The position numbers and the translations under genes are program-made. Shown here in pieces: positions 24,652 to 33,894 of a stretch of DNA of 64,000 bases. This DNA is from Pseudomonas sp. LS.1a (lineage in GTDB: Bacteria > Pseudomonadota > Gammaproteobacteria > Pseudomonadales > Pseudomonadaceae), in assembly GCF_022533585.1 (NCBI RefSeq), contig NZ_CP092827.1, positions 1,776,001 through 1,840,000 of the forward strand, read 5' to 3'. Within the stretch, counting starts at the first letter, position 1. Each line of letters begins with the position of its first letter. The notes below the pieces were generated by a model. That model was not told the DNA's origin and searched no databases. It saw only the letters and a program-made list of their open reading frames with translations.

Positions 24652-25902
24652 ATGTTCAGACCTCTTTTCGCATTCATCGGCACGCGTTATACCCGTGCCA
24701 AACGTCGCAATCACTTCGTCTCGTTCATTTCCCTGACCTCGATGATCGGCCTCGCCCTGGGCGTGGTGGTGATGATCGTGGTGCTGTCGGTCATGAACGG
24801 TTTCGACCACGAGATGCGTACCCGCGTGTTGGGCATGATCCCCCATGCCACGCTGGAGAGCGGCCAGCCCATTGCCGACTGGCCGGCCCTTGCCCAACAA
24901 GTAAAGCAGAATCCGCAGGTGGTGGCGGTTGCGCCCTTCACCCAGATGCAGGGCCTGCTGACCCATGAAGGCAAGGTGCAGAAGGTGCTGCTCAACGGCA
25001 TCGACCCGGCCCGCGAGCGCGAGGTGTCGATCATCGACAAGTTCGTCCTGCAAGGCCGCCTCGACCAGCTGGCGCCGGGCGAGTGGGGCATCATGATCGG
25101 CGACAAGGCCGCGGCCAAGCTGGGCGTGGGCATCGGCGACAAGCTCACTTTCGTCGCCCCCGAGGTCAGTGTGACCCCGGCCGGCATGTTCCCGCGCATG
25201 AAGCGCTTCACCGTGGTCGGCACCTTCCACGTAGGTGCGGGCGAGATCGACGGCTACCTGGGCCTGACCAACATCAGCGACCTGTCCCGCCTGCACCGCT
25301 GGAAGCCCGACCAGGTCCAGGGCCTGCGCCTGAAGTTCGACGACCTGTTCCAGGCGCCGCGGGTGGCCTGGGACATCGCCCAGCGCCTGGGCGACCAGGA
25401 GTTCTACAGCCGTGACTGGACCCGTACCCACGGCAACCTGTACCAGGCAATCCGCATGGAGAAGGCCATGATCGGCCTGCTGTTGCTGCTGATCGTGGCG
25501 GTAGCGGCGTTCAACATCATTTCCACCCTGGTGATGGTGGTCAACGACAAGCGTGGCGACATCGCCATCCTGCGTACCCTGGGCGCCACGCCCGGGCAGA
25601 TCATGCTCATCTTCATGGTCCAGGGCACGGTGATCGGGGTGATCGGTACCCTGATCGGCGCCGTGGTCGGGATCGTCGCCGCGCTGAATGTAAGCGCGGT
25701 GATCGCCGGCATCGAGAAACTGATCGGGCACAAGTTCCTCAACGCCGACGTGTACTTCATCGATTACCTGCCGTCGCAGATCCAGGCCCAGGACGTTTAC
25801 ATGGTCTGTGGTGCGGCGCTGGTCCTGAGTTTCTTCGCCACCCTGTACCCGGCCTGGCGTGCGGCCCGCACCCAGCCGGCGGAGGCGCTACGTTATGAGT
25901 GA
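24652..25902 (+). CDS. lolC: Lipoprotein-releasing ABC transporter permease LolC
   Basis: A 416-residue inner-membrane permease of the LolCDE machine, which extracts outer-membrane lipoproteins and hands them to LolA. It opens [20 protein letters not shown], with one N-terminal membrane helix, a large periplasmic domain, and three C-terminal helices ([53 protein letters not shown]). lolD overlaps its stop by 8 bp and lolE follows. Its close resemblance to the lolE product shows an ancient duplication. Confidence 0.93.
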   Translation: MFRPLFAFIGTRYTRAKRRNHFVSFISLTSMIGLALGVVVMIVVLSVMNGFDHEMRTRVLGMIPHATLESGQPIADWPALAQQVKQNPQVVAVAPFTQMQGLLTHEGKVQKVLLNGIDPAREREVSIIDKFVLQGRLDQLAPGEWGIMIGDKAAAKLGVGIGDKLTFVAPEVSVTPAGMFPRMKRFTVVGTFHVGAGEIDGYLGLTNISDLSRLHRWKPDQVQGLRLKFDDLFQAPRVAWDIAQRLGDQEFYSRDWTRTHGNLYQAIRMEKAMIGLLLLLIVAVAAFNIISTLVMVVNDKRGDIAILRTLGATPGQIMLIFMVQGTVIGVIGTLIGAVVGIVAALNVSAVIAGIEKLIGHKFLNADVYFIDYLPSQIQAQDVYMVCGAALVLSFFATLYPAWRAARTQPAEALRYE

Positions 25903-26593
25903 GTCGCGCATGAGTGATAAAGCCGTTCTGAGTTGCCGCAACCTGGGCAAGTCCTACGACGAGGGCCCGGAGTCGGTGCAGGTGCTGTCCGGGCTCAACC
26001 TCGAACTGCACGCCGGTGAGCGGGTGGCTATCGTGGGTAGCTCCGGCTCGGGCAAGAGTACCTTGCTCAACCTGCTGGGTGGCCTCGACCGGCCGACCCA
26101 GGGCAGCGTCTGGCTGGCCGGCGAGGAGCTGTCGGCACTGGGCGAGCGTGCCCGTGGCCTGCTGCGCAACCGCGAGCTGGGCTTTGTCTACCAGTTCCAC
26201 CACCTGCTGCCGGAATTCACGGCCATCGAGAACGTGTGCATGCCGTTGCTGATCGGTCGCACGCCCATCCCCGAGGCCCGTGAGCGTGCCGAGGCGCTGC
26301 TCAAGCGCGTGGGCCTGGCGCACCGCTTCAACCACAAGCCGGCCGAGCTATCCGGTGGTGAGCGCCAGCGGGTGGCGATTGCCCGGGCACTGGTCAACCG
26401 CCCTGGCCTGGTCATGCTCGACGAGCCGACCGGCAACCTCGACCACCACACGGCCCAGGGCATCCAGGAGTTGATGCAGGAACTGTCCAGCGCGTCGCGC
26501 ACGGCGTTCCTGGTGGTTACCCACGACCTCAACCTGGCGCGCCAGATGGACCGTGTATTGAAGCTCGACGACGGCCACCTGGTGGCGATCTGA
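25895..26593 (+). CDS. lolD: Lipoprotein-releasing ABC transporter ATPase LolD
   Basis: A 232-residue ABC ATPase that powers LolCE. Walker A is GSSGSGKST (48-56), the Q-loop region is [14 protein letters not shown], the signature is [15 protein letters not shown], Walker B is [12 protein letters not shown], and the switch His lies in VVTHDLNLA. The ATG at 25895 has GGAGG ahead and overlaps lolC; a second ATG five codons later is possible. Confidence 0.95.
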   Translation: MSESRMSDKAVLSCRNLGKSYDEGPESVQVLSGLNLELHAGERVAIVGSSGSGKSTLLNLLGGLDRPTQGSVWLAGEELSALGERARGLLRNRELGFVYQFHHLLPEFTAIENVCMPLLIGRTPIPEARERAEALLKRVGLAHRFNHKPAELSGGERQRVAIARALVNRPGLVMLDEPTGNLDHHTAQGIQELMQELSSASRTAFLVVTHDLNLARQMDRVLKLDDGHLVAI

Positions 26594-26654
26594 TCGACTG
26601 CACGGGGTGGCCGGTGTCGCCCCGTTTTCCTGTTTTCATTGGGTGTTTTCGTAC

Positions 26655-27896
26655 ATGTTCAGACCCTTGCCCATCTTCATCGGCGCGCGCTACACCCGAG
26701 CCAAGCGCCGCAACCACTTCATCTCGTTCATCTCGATGACCTCGATGATCGGCCTGTCGCTGGGCGTGCTGGCGATGATCGTGGTGCTGTCGGTGATGAA
26801 CGGCTTCCAGCGCGAAATGAGCTCGCGCATCCTCGGCCTGGTGCCGCATGCTGCCATCCTTGGCGTGCAGCCGCTGGACGACTGGCACAAGGTGGCCGAC
26901 GCGGCCATGCGCGACCCGGCGGTGATGGCTGCGGCGCCGATTACCGAAATGGAAGGCATGCTGTCGTACAAGGGCGCGATGCAGCCGATCCAGGTCGGCG
27001 GTATCGACCCGGCCGAAGAGGGCAAGGTCTCGATCGTCGGCCAGCACATCGTCCAGGGCCGCTTGCAGGATTTGCAGCCGGGTGAGTTCGGCGTGGTCAT
27101 CGGTGAGTTGACTGCGCGGCGCTTCCGCCTGAACACCGGCGACAAACTGACCCTGATCGTGCCGGAAATCAGCAAGGAGCCGGGCGGCATCACCCCGCGC
27201 ATGCAGCGCCTGACCGTAGTCGGCATCTTCAAGGTCGGTGCCGAGCTGGATGGCTCGCAGGCTTACATTCACGTGGCCGATGCTGGCGCCATGCAGCGCT
27301 GGGCGCCGGGCCAGGTGCAGGGCGTGCGCCTGAAACTGCACGACCTGTATGCCGCGCCACAGGTGTCCAAGGCCATCGCTGCCGGGCTCGGCGACGCCTA
27401 CCGCGCCGATGACTGGTCGCATACCCAGGGTAGCCTGTTCAGCGCCATGAAGATGGAAAAGACCATGATCGGCCTGCTGCTGATGATGATCATCGCGGTG
27501 GCCGCGTTCAACATCATCGCCACCCTGGTGATGGTGGTGAACGACAAGGGGCCGGACATCGCCATCCTGCGCACCCTGGGCGCCACGCCGGCGCAGATCA
27601 TGGGCACGTTCATGGTCCAGGGCAGCCTGATCGGCATTGTCGGTACGCTGATCGGTGGCGTGCTGGGGGTGATCGCGGCGTTCAACGTCAGCCAGATCGT
27701 CGGTTGGCTGGAGCGGGTGAGCGGGCAGCACATCTTTACTTCGGATGTGTACTTCGTCAGCAGCTTGCCGTCGCAGTTGCAGTGGGGCGATGTGGCGATC
27801 ATCTGCACGGCCGGGTTGGTGATGAGCTTCCTGGCGACCATTTACCCGGCTTATCGGGCATCGCAGGTGCAGCCGGCGATTGGCCTGGCGGTTTAA
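26655..27896 (+). CDS. lolE: Lipoprotein-releasing ABC transporter permease LolE
   Basis: A 413-residue paralogue of the lolC product in the same operon. It shares the [20 protein letters not shown] start, the [27 protein letters not shown] first helix region, a periplasmic domain and three C-terminal helices. With LolC and LolD it forms the lipoprotein-sorting complex. The LolC/LolE assignment between the two permeases rests on gene order. A REPIN follows 26 bp after the stop. Confidence 0.92.
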   Translation: MFRPLPIFIGARYTRAKRRNHFISFISMTSMIGLSLGVLAMIVVLSVMNGFQREMSSRILGLVPHAAILGVQPLDDWHKVADAAMRDPAVMAAAPITEMEGMLSYKGAMQPIQVGGIDPAEEGKVSIVGQHIVQGRLQDLQPGEFGVVIGELTARRFRLNTGDKLTLIVPEISKEPGGITPRMQRLTVVGIFKVGAELDGSQAYIHVADAGAMQRWAPGQVQGVRLKLHDLYAAPQVSKAIAAGLGDAYRADDWSHTQGSLFSAMKMEKTMIGLLLMMIIAVAAFNIIATLVMVVNDKGPDIAILRTLGATPAQIMGTFMVQGSLIGIVGTLIGGVLGVIAAFNVSQIVGWLERVSGQHIFTSDVYFVSSLPSQLQWGDVAIICTAGLVMSFLATIYPAYRASQVQPAIGLAV

Positions 27897-27922
27897 TGTC
27901 TACTTCAGCTTATCGAGCGGCT

Positions 27923-28009
27923 CTGTGGGAGCGGGTTTACCCGTGAAGATTCCAGCACGGTGCATGGCACCGGCTGCGCCGGTGTTCGCGGGTAAACCCG
28001 CTCCCACAG
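27923..28009. repeat. REPIN after lolE
   Basis: ctgtgggagcgggtttaccc and its inverse flank a spacer containing the inner hairpin caccggctgcgccggtg. It lies between convergent lolE and the sensor kinase gene. Confidence 0.85.
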
Positions 28010-28030
28010 GGTGGCGTGCCAGCCCTGATG

Positions 28031-29380
28031 TCACCGATCTTCAGTGAAATCGATCACGAATCGCGTCCATCCGTCCGCACACTCCGCCCTGATGTGTCCG
28101 CCATGGGCCTGCACGATCGACCGGGTAATCGCCAACCCCAACCCGGCATGCTCGCTACTGCCTTCCCGCCGTGCCGGGTCCACCCGGTAGAAGCGGTCGA
28201 ACAACCGCGGTAACGCAGCCGGTTCGATAGCCGCTCCGGTATTGGCCACGCTAATCCTCAGCCCTGGCCCCAAGGTCACTCGTATCTGCCCTCCCGCCGG
28301 GGTAAAGCGCAAGGCGTTGTCCAGCAAGTTGGACAGCGCCCGGCGCAGCATATGCCGGTCGCCCTGCAGCAGCGCCTGACCCTCGCGCAGCATCTGCACA
28401 CCGCTGTCCTCTGCCAGCGGCGCGTAGTACTCCATCAGCGCATCCACCTCGTCATGCAGCACCAGCGGTGTTTGCCCCGGCACCAGCAGGCCGTGGTCGG
28501 CCTTGGCCAGGAACAGCATGTCGTTGATCATCTGCGCCATCCATTGCAACTCCTCGAGGTTGCCGTGCAGGGCCTCGCGGTACTCTTCGAGGCTGCGCGG
28601 GCGGGTGAGGGTGACCTGGGTGTGGGTCAGCAGGTTGGACAGCGGCGTGCGCAGTTCGTGGGCGATGTCGGCGGAGAATGCCGAGAGGCGCTGGAAGGCA
28701 TCGTCCAGGCGCTGCAGCATCGCGTTCATGCTGCCGGCCAGCTCGGCCAGCTCTTCGGGCATCTGTGCCACCGGCAGGCGGGTGGTGAGCGAGCGCGCCG
28801 ATACGCTGGCGGCCACCTGGCCCATCTGCCGCAACGGGCGCAGCCCGCGGCGTGCAGCCCAGGCACCGAGCAGCGCGGTGGCCAGCGCCGACAGCCCTAC
28901 CGTCAGCCAGATCAACCGTTGCATGCCCTGCAGGAAATGCTGGTGGTGGGTGATGTCGAGGTACAGGGTAAGTTGTGGCGACTGCGGGGCGCCTTGCGCC
29001 AGGTGCACGGCCAGGCTGCGGTAGTCGGTGCCTTGCGCGTGCAGGGTTGCCAGTCCGTCGGGCAGTGGTGCCAGGGGCAGGCCTGCGCGGCTTTCGAACC
29101 AGGTGGCGCCGTCGCTGCCGTTGATGCGCAGGGCCAGGTCGGCCTGGTGGCCCAGTTCATCGCGCAGTTCGGGCAGGCGCGCCTGCAGTTCGGCCGGGGT
29201 GGTGATACCGGCCAGCTGGGTGCGGAACAGCGACAGGCGCGAGTCCAGCAGTTGCTGGTCCAGTTCGACGAAGTGCTGCTCGCTGGCCCGGCTGAATATC
29301 AGGCCGGCGCCGAGCGAGACAGCGGCGGTGCAGGCGGCGAACAGCAGGGCCAGGCGGTTGCCGAGGGAGACCCGGCGCAT
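28031..29380 (-). CDS. Sensor histidine kinase (heavy-metal type, CopS/CusS-like)
   Basis: A 449-residue membrane kinase. Transmembrane helices near 10-30 and 155-178 bracket a ~125-residue periplasmic sensor; HAMP, then HisKA with the phospho-accepting His241 in SADIAHELRTPLSNL, and an HATPase domain (NLLDNALRFTP, GLGLAITRSI). ITHHQHFL at the end of the sensor could contribute metal ligands (inference). Its ATG overlaps the response-regulator stop. No metal efflux genes are adjacent, so the signal is unknown. Confidence 0.88.
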   Translation of the reverse strand: MRRVSLGNRLALLFAACTAAVSLGAGLIFSRASEQHFVELDQQLLDSRLSLFRTQLAGITTPAELQARLPELRDELGHQADLALRINGSDGATWFESRAGLPLAPLPDGLATLHAQGTDYRSLAVHLAQGAPQSPQLTLYLDITHHQHFLQGMQRLIWLTVGLSALATALLGAWAARRGLRPLRQMGQVAASVSARSLTTRLPVAQMPEELAELAGSMNAMLQRLDDAFQRLSAFSADIAHELRTPLSNLLTHTQVTLTRPRSLEEYREALHGNLEELQWMAQMINDMLFLAKADHGLLVPGQTPLVLHDEVDALMEYYAPLAEDSGVQMLREGQALLQGDRHMLRRALSNLLDNALRFTPAGGQIRVTLGPGLRISVANTGAAIEPAALPRLFDRFYRVDPARREGSSEHAGLGLAITRSIVQAHGGHIRAECADGWTRFVIDFTEDR

Positions 29381-30060
29381 CACTCCGCGCGCTCTTCGAG
29401 TACGTAGCCCATGCCGCGTACGGTGTGGATCAGCTTGTTGGGGTGCGGGTCGTCGATCTTCAGACGCAGGCGGCGGATTGCCACTTCGATCACATTGGTG
29501 TCGCTGTCGAAATTCATGTCCCACACCTGCGAGGCGATCAGCGATTTGGGCAGTACCTCGCCCTGGCGGCGCAGCAGCAGTTCAAGCAGGGCGAACTCCT
29601 TGGCGGTCAGGTCGATGCGCTGGCCGGCGCGCTCGGCGCGGCGGCGGATCAGGTCCAGGCGCAGGTCGGCCAGGCCCAGGGTGGTGTCCTGGCTGGGGCT
29701 GGTGCCCCGGCGCAGCAGGCTGCGCACCCGGGCCAGCAGTTCGGAGAAGGCGAACGGCTTGACCAGGTAATCATCGGCGCCCAGCTCCAGGCCGTGTACC
29801 CGGTCTTCCACGGCATCGCGAGCGGTGAGGAACAGCACCGGGGTGTCCAGGCCGGCCTGGCGCACGGCCTGGAGGATCTGCCAGCCGTCACGGCCGGGCA
29901 GCATCACATCGAGAATCAGCAGGTCGTGGTCGCCGGTCAGGGCGAGGAACTGGCCGGTCTCGCCATCTGTGGCCAGTTCGGTGGCGAAGCCGGCCTCGTT
30001 CAGGCCCTGGCTCAGGTACTGGCCGGTACGGGCCTGGTCTTCGACGATCAGCAGTTTCAT
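29380..30060 (-). CDS. OmpR-family response regulator (CopR/IrlR-like)
   Basis: A 226-residue two-component regulator. The receiver domain has the phospho-acceptor Asp51 in [14 protein letters not shown] and the conserved Lys in DYLVKPF; a winged-helix OmpR/PhoB effector carries [20 protein letters not shown] and [11 protein letters not shown]. The sequence style is that of heavy-metal response regulators. First gene of the pair; its last base overlaps the kinase start. Confidence 0.9.
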   Translation of the reverse strand: MKLLIVEDQARTGQYLSQGLNEAGFATELATDGETGQFLALTGDHDLLILDVMLPGRDGWQILQAVRQAGLDTPVLFLTARDAVEDRVHGLELGADDYLVKPFAFSELLARVRSLLRRGTSPSQDTTLGLADLRLDLIRRRAERAGQRIDLTAKEFALLELLLRRQGEVLPKSLIASQVWDMNFDSDTNVIEVAIRRLRLKIDDPHPNKLIHTVRGMGYVLEERAE

Positions 30061-30092
30061 TGGGTGAATTGACTCCAGCAAGCGGCGCAAAG

Positions 30093-30183
30093 CCCTGTGG
30101 GAGCGGGTTTACCCGCGAAGAATTCAACACGGTGCATGGCACCGGCTTTGCCGGTGTTCGCGGGTGAACCCGCTCCCACAGGG
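30093..30183. repeat. REPIN upstream of the two-component operon
   Basis: ccctgtgggagcgggtttac at one end and its inverse (cgggtgaacccgctcccaca) at the other, with inner hairpin caccggctttgccggtg. The two REP palindrome centres differ (ttta versus tgaa). It lies between the divergent regulator and queF. Confidence 0.85.
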
Positions 30184-30324
30184 ACCGGGTGATGCTGAGA
30201 TGATACGTGACGATGCACCTGCTCGCCCCAAACTGACGAAGTTGTAATCCCGCTGACTTGCGCTGCAAGGCAGGGGGCAAAACCGGTAGACTAGGGGCAA
30301 TTTCGAACCTTCAGGTCAGTTTCC

Positions 30325-31155
30325 ATGCATCCCGCTGCCGAACATTCCCCGCTGGGCAAGTCCAGCGAATACATTGCCACCTACTCCCCGGAGCTGCTGT
30401 TCCCGATTCCGCGTGCCGCCAAGTGGGCCGAGCTGGGCGTTACCGCCCAGACCTTGCCCTGGCAGGGTGTGGATTACTGGAACTGCTTCGAGCTGAGCTG
30501 GTTGTTGCCGTCGGGCAAGCCGGTGGTGGCGATCGGCGAGTTCGCCATCCCCGCCGATTCGCCGAACATCATCGAGTCCAAGTCGTTCAAGCTGTACCTG
30601 AACTCGTTGAACCAGACGGTGTTCGCCTCGCCTGGCGAGCTGCAGGCGTGCCTGGAAAAAGACCTGTCCGCCGCCGCCGGCAAGCCGGTTGGCGTGAAGG
30701 TGCGTACCCTGGGTGAGGTCGAGGCCCAAGGCGTGGTGGCCTTGCCAGGGCAGTGCATCGATGTGCTGGACGTTGCCATCAGCAACTACGAACAGCCGCA
30801 GCCAGAGCTGCTGCACTGCAACCCGCAGCGGCTGGTGGAAGAAACCTTGCACAGCCACCTGCTGAAGTCCAACTGCCCGGTCACCGGCCAGCCGGACTGG
30901 GGTAGCGTGGTGGTCGAGTACAAGGGCAGGGCGCTGGACCATGCCAGCCTGCTGACCTACCTGATCAGCTTCCGCCAGCATGCCGACTTCCATGAGCAGT
31001 GTGTGGAGCGGATCTACCTGGACCTGAAGAACCTGCTGCAGCCGGAGCATTTGACGGTGTATGCGCGCTATGTGCGCCGGGGTGGGCTGGATATCAACCC
31101 GTATCGCAGCACTGGGGCGATCAGCCCGGAGAACCAGCGCCTGGTTCGCCAGTAA
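30325..31155 (+). CDS. queF: NADPH-dependent 7-cyano-7-deazaguanine reductase QueF
   Basis: A 276-residue long-form (bimodular T-fold) QueF. It reduces preQ0 to preQ1 in queuosine synthesis for tRNA wobble modification. The QueF motif [15 protein letters not shown] lies near residues 84-98, the nucleophile Cys184 and Asp191 lie in [12 protein letters not shown], and the C-terminus ends [14 protein letters not shown]. It stands alone between REP elements. Confidence 0.96.
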   Translation: MHPAAEHSPLGKSSEYIATYSPELLFPIPRAAKWAELGVTAQTLPWQGVDYWNCFELSWLLPSGKPVVAIGEFAIPADSPNIIESKSFKLYLNSLNQTVFASPGELQACLEKDLSAAAGKPVGVKVRTLGEVEAQGVVALPGQCIDVLDVAISNYEQPQPELLHCNPQRLVEETLHSHLLKSNCPVTGQPDWGSVVVEYKGRALDHASLLTYLISFRQHADFHEQCVERIYLDLKNLLQPEHLTVYARYVRRGGLDINPYRSTGAISPENQRLVRQ

Positions 31156-31169
31156 GGTTCAAGTACGCT

Positions 31170-31292
31170 GGGGGCGCTTCGCGCCCCTATCGCGACACAA
31201 GGCCGCTCCCACAGGTACAGCGCAAGATCCGAGGCTTGCGCTGTACCTGTGGGAGCGGCCTTGTGTCGCGATAGGGCCGCAAAGCGGCCCCG
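31170..31292. repeat. Long inverted REP pair after queF
   Basis: Arms of about 58 bp (outer end gggggcgcttcgcgccccta; inner end ctcccacaggtacagcgcaa) are reverse complements with only a few mismatches near the outer end, separated by about 7 bp. The REP centre differs from most others here (cgacacaaggccgc). Confidence 0.88.
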
Positions 31293-31298
31293 GTACTT

Positions 31299-31562
31299 CT
31301 AGATCCCCATGCTGTGCAGCGAGTTGGCAATGCTGCGCAGGGTGGCGGTGAGGTCGGGGTGGTCGGCCTCGAAGCGTTCGATCGCCAGGTTCACGCCGTC
31401 CACCAGGTTATGGTCTGGCGTGGCTTCCTCAAGCTTCAGTTGCGCCTCGATCTGGCGCGCTTCTTCGTGCAGCGCGGCCATCTCTTCGTCCGAAAGCGGC
31501 ACGTTGCGTTCCAGTTGCTCGCGCAAGCTGTTCAGGCGCTCTTGCAATTCGCGGGCAGGCAT
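31299..31562 (-). CDS. DUF4404 family protein
   Basis: An 87-residue, highly acidic helical protein (MPARELQERLNSLREQLERN start) with predicted coiled coil over residues 1-50 and the ending TLRSIANSLHSMGI. The family has no assigned activity. The start at 31562 has GGAG 8 bases ahead; an in-frame codon 11 residues upstream lacks one. Confidence 0.75.
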   Translation of the reverse strand: MPARELQERLNSLREQLERNVPLSDEEMAALHEEARQIEAQLKLEEATPDHNLVDGVNLAIERFEADHPDLTATLRSIANSLHSMGI

Positions 31563-31684
31563 TGGCAGTTCTCCATCAATGGCTTGGCAAGCCATGGACC
31601 TCAGCGAAGCGGCAAAGGTTCTGGCCTGTCTTCAGCGTAATCCACCTGCCGTTGCTTTGCATGATCCGCGTCAAAGGTGCTGTA

Positions 31685-32251
31685 TCAGGGTTTTTCACCC
31701 TTGCGCCGGCGCTGGGCGATGTCCTGCAGACAGGTGTCCAGCGCTTCGAGGTGGTCGATCACCGAGTGCACGCCCAGGCTGAACAGTTCCAGCGTCGCCT
31801 TGCCACGGGCCAGGTCCTGTTCCTGCGGGGTCATGGCTTGCCATTGCCGCGAGCTGCGGTCGCAGAACGGGCTGCAGGCGGCCAGCCCTACCGTCCACAA
31901 CCCCGCATTGAGGCCAGATTGCAGCAGGCGTGGGTCGCCGCTGACCAGCACACAGCCGTCCAGGCGTTCGCTGTCCAGCGTCATCAGGGCCTGCCAGCAG
32001 GCGTGCGGTGCCGGCCAGCGCACGCCGTTCACCGAATGCCCCGGCAGCCAGGCAGGCAAAACGTGGGCCAGGCGCCTGCTTTGGCTGGCGTCGAGGTCAT
32101 CCAGCCAGATGCACGGCACCTGGCGCTGGCGCAGGCTGGCAAGGGTGGCCAGGGCGCCGGGTGCGGGGGAGGGGGCGCCACCATTGGCGGCTTGCACAAG
32201 GCAGCCGCGCAAGCCGAACAGCACAGCGGTGAAGGCGGGTGCAGCGTCCAT
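31685..32251 (-). CDS. HAD-like protein lacking the nucleophile aspartate
   Basis: A 188-residue protein resembling phosphonoacetaldehyde-hydrolase-type HAD proteins. Motif I should read DxxGxLV, but here it is FGLRGCLV, with Gly13 where the nucleophilic Asp belongs. The late motif LVSGDPRLLQSGLNAGLWTVGL fits the family. There is a small cap region. Catalysis by the normal HAD route is therefore doubtful (inference). It is the next - strand gene upstream of the DUF4404 gene and divergent from mlaA. Confidence 0.65.
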   Translation of the reverse strand: MDAAPAFTAVLFGLRGCLVQAANGGAPSPAPGALATLASLRQRQVPCIWLDDLDASQSRRLAHVLPAWLPGHSVNGVRWPAPHACWQALMTLDSERLDGCVLVSGDPRLLQSGLNAGLWTVGLAACSPFCDRSSRQWQAMTPQEQDLARGKATLELFSLGVHSVIDHLEALDTCLQDIAQRRRKGEKP

Positions 32252-32452
32252 GGCAACTTCCCTCAAATAGTCCGCAGGCTATTCGGCGATTGTTACCACC
32301 CTGTGACAGCGGGCGCCGCGCAACAGTTGTTCACAAAATATTGAGCAGAGATGTGTAAAGCTGTTTATCAGCCCGCAAGCCTCTATACTGCCGCCGTACA
32401 GCAGCGCGACCCGTTTGCGCTTGCGGCCGAGAAATTCGATGGAGAAACACCT

Positions 32453-33160
32453 ATGCGTAGGATCGGTGCCAGTGTGATCGAACGAGTCACCCAGGCCTGT
32501 GTCTGCGCCAGCATGCTGCTGGCGCCCGTGGCAGCCACCCAGGCCGCCACCGAGGAAGATCCCTGGGAAGCGGTCAACCGCCCGATCTTCCGGTTCAACG
32601 ATACCCTCGACACCTATGCCCTCAAGCCATTGGCCAAGGGCTACCAGGCGGTCACCCCGCAGTTCCTCGAAGATGGCATCCACAACATCTTCCGCAACCT
32701 GGGTGACGTGACCAACCTGGCCAACGACCTGCTGCAGTTCAAGCCCCATGCGGCGGGCGTGGACACGGCGCGGCTGATCGTCAACACCACCTTCGGCCTG
32801 GGCGGCTTCTTCGACGTGGGCACCAAGATGGGCCTGCAGCGCAACGACGAGGACTTCGGCCAGACCCTCGGCTACTGGGGCGTGCCGAGCGGCCCGTACG
32901 TGGTCATCCCGCTGCTGGGGCCGAGCACCGTGCGTGACGGCGTGGCCAAGTACCCGGACACCTACACCGAACCCTACCGCTACATCGACCATGTGCCGAC
33001 GCGCAACTCGATCTTCGCCCTGGACATCATCGACACCCGCGCCGACCTGCTGTCGGCCGAGAAGCTGATCCAGGGTGACAAGTACATCTTCATTCGCAAT
33101 GCCTACCTGCAGAACCGCGAGTTCAAGGTCAAGGATGGCGAAGTCGAAGACGACTTCTGA
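32453..33160 (+). CDS. mlaA: Outer-membrane lipid asymmetry protein MlaA (VacJ)
   Basis: A 235-residue MlaA-family protein. Family motifs present are DPWEAVNRPIFRFND, NLGDVTNLANDLLQ, TTFGLGGFFDVGTKMGL, DFGQTLGYWGVPSGPYVVIPLLGPS and the C-terminal YIDHVPTRNS region. In the Mla pathway it removes misplaced phospholipids from the outer leaflet with OmpC-type porins. The signal sequence ends LLAPVAATQA and has no lipobox cysteine, so it looks like a soluble secreted or signal-anchored form rather than the usual lipoprotein. The start at 32453 has GGAG at proper spacing. Confidence 0.88.
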   Translation: MRRIGASVIERVTQACVCASMLLAPVAATQAATEEDPWEAVNRPIFRFNDTLDTYALKPLAKGYQAVTPQFLEDGIHNIFRNLGDVTNLANDLLQFKPHAAGVDTARLIVNTTFGLGGFFDVGTKMGLQRNDEDFGQTLGYWGVPSGPYVVIPLLGPSTVRDGVAKYPDTYTEPYRYIDHVPTRNSIFALDIIDTRADLLSAEKLIQGDKYIFIRNAYLQNREFKVKDGEVEDDF

Positions 33161-33173
33161 TCCTGCGCGGTCC

Positions 33174-33260
33174 GTGTGGGAGCGGGCTTGCCCGCGAAGC
33201 AAGCGACGCAGTGGATGGCACGGGCTTCGCCCGTGTTCGCGGGCAAGCCCGTTCCCACAG
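33174..33260. repeat. REPIN after mlaA
   Basis: gtgtgggagcgggcttgccc and its inverse flank a spacer with inner hairpin cacgggcttcgcccgtg, a compensated variant of the caccggc...gccggtg hairpin seen in sister copies. Confidence 0.85.
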
Positions 33261-33313
33261 TGAGCGCATGTGCTTTTAAATTTTGAGCAAGACAGTTGCT
33301 CCCACAGGGCCGA

Positions 33314-33613
33314 TCAATGCATCGCCAGGATCCGCAACCCGAACTTCTGCTGCCCGCCCGGCTGGTCGGCAATCCACACCACTTCGGTGCTGGCATGCAG
33401 CCCCTTCAGCGCCGGGTGGTCGGATTCGATCCGCACCTCGATAGGGTCCCCTACCCGAAAGCGCTGCGGTGCCTGCACCTGCATGCCGCTGCTGGACAGG
33501 TCCAGGCACACGGCCGCGATCACCTGGCCTTCGTGCAAAAGGCTGACTTCGGTGTCGATGCGCATGCGGATGAAATCGCGTTTCTCGCCATGGCTGGAGG
33601 GCGTGTGGGGCAT
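33314..33613 (-). CDS. Single-domain PilZ protein (c-di-GMP receptor)
   Basis: A 99-residue PilZ domain with both binding motifs visible: RDFIRMRI (RxxxR, about residues 12-16) and DLSSSGMQV (DxSxxG, about 38-43), followed by the barrel ending KFGLRILAMH. It probably binds c-di-GMP and acts on a partner protein. It is divergent from rssB, about 280 bp away. Confidence 0.88.
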   Translation of the reverse strand: MPHTPSSHGEKRDFIRMRIDTEVSLLHEGQVIAAVCLDLSSSGMQVQAPQRFRVGDPIEVRIESDHPALKGLHASTEVVWIADQPGGQQKFGLRILAMH

Positions 33614-33894
33614 GCTGCATCCTTCTCATCGGGTTGCACTGGTCGACTTTCTTATAACTCCCGGTGATTTGCCCTGTAAAGTGCGGCGAGGTCGACCCTT
33701 GCATGCTTGAAACGCTTGGCGGATGGGAGTACCGTCTGCGCCTTACAAGGTAGCTCTCACAGTTGCCGGACAGTTGCCGGGCAGGTGTTCTTGTCCTACA
33801 ACTCAAGTAGAGTGTGACCATAAAGAATTCCCGTAGCTGGCCGTCTGCCTTGCCGACACCGCTGCACCAACCCAAATCGGCGCCGTTCGCCCAC

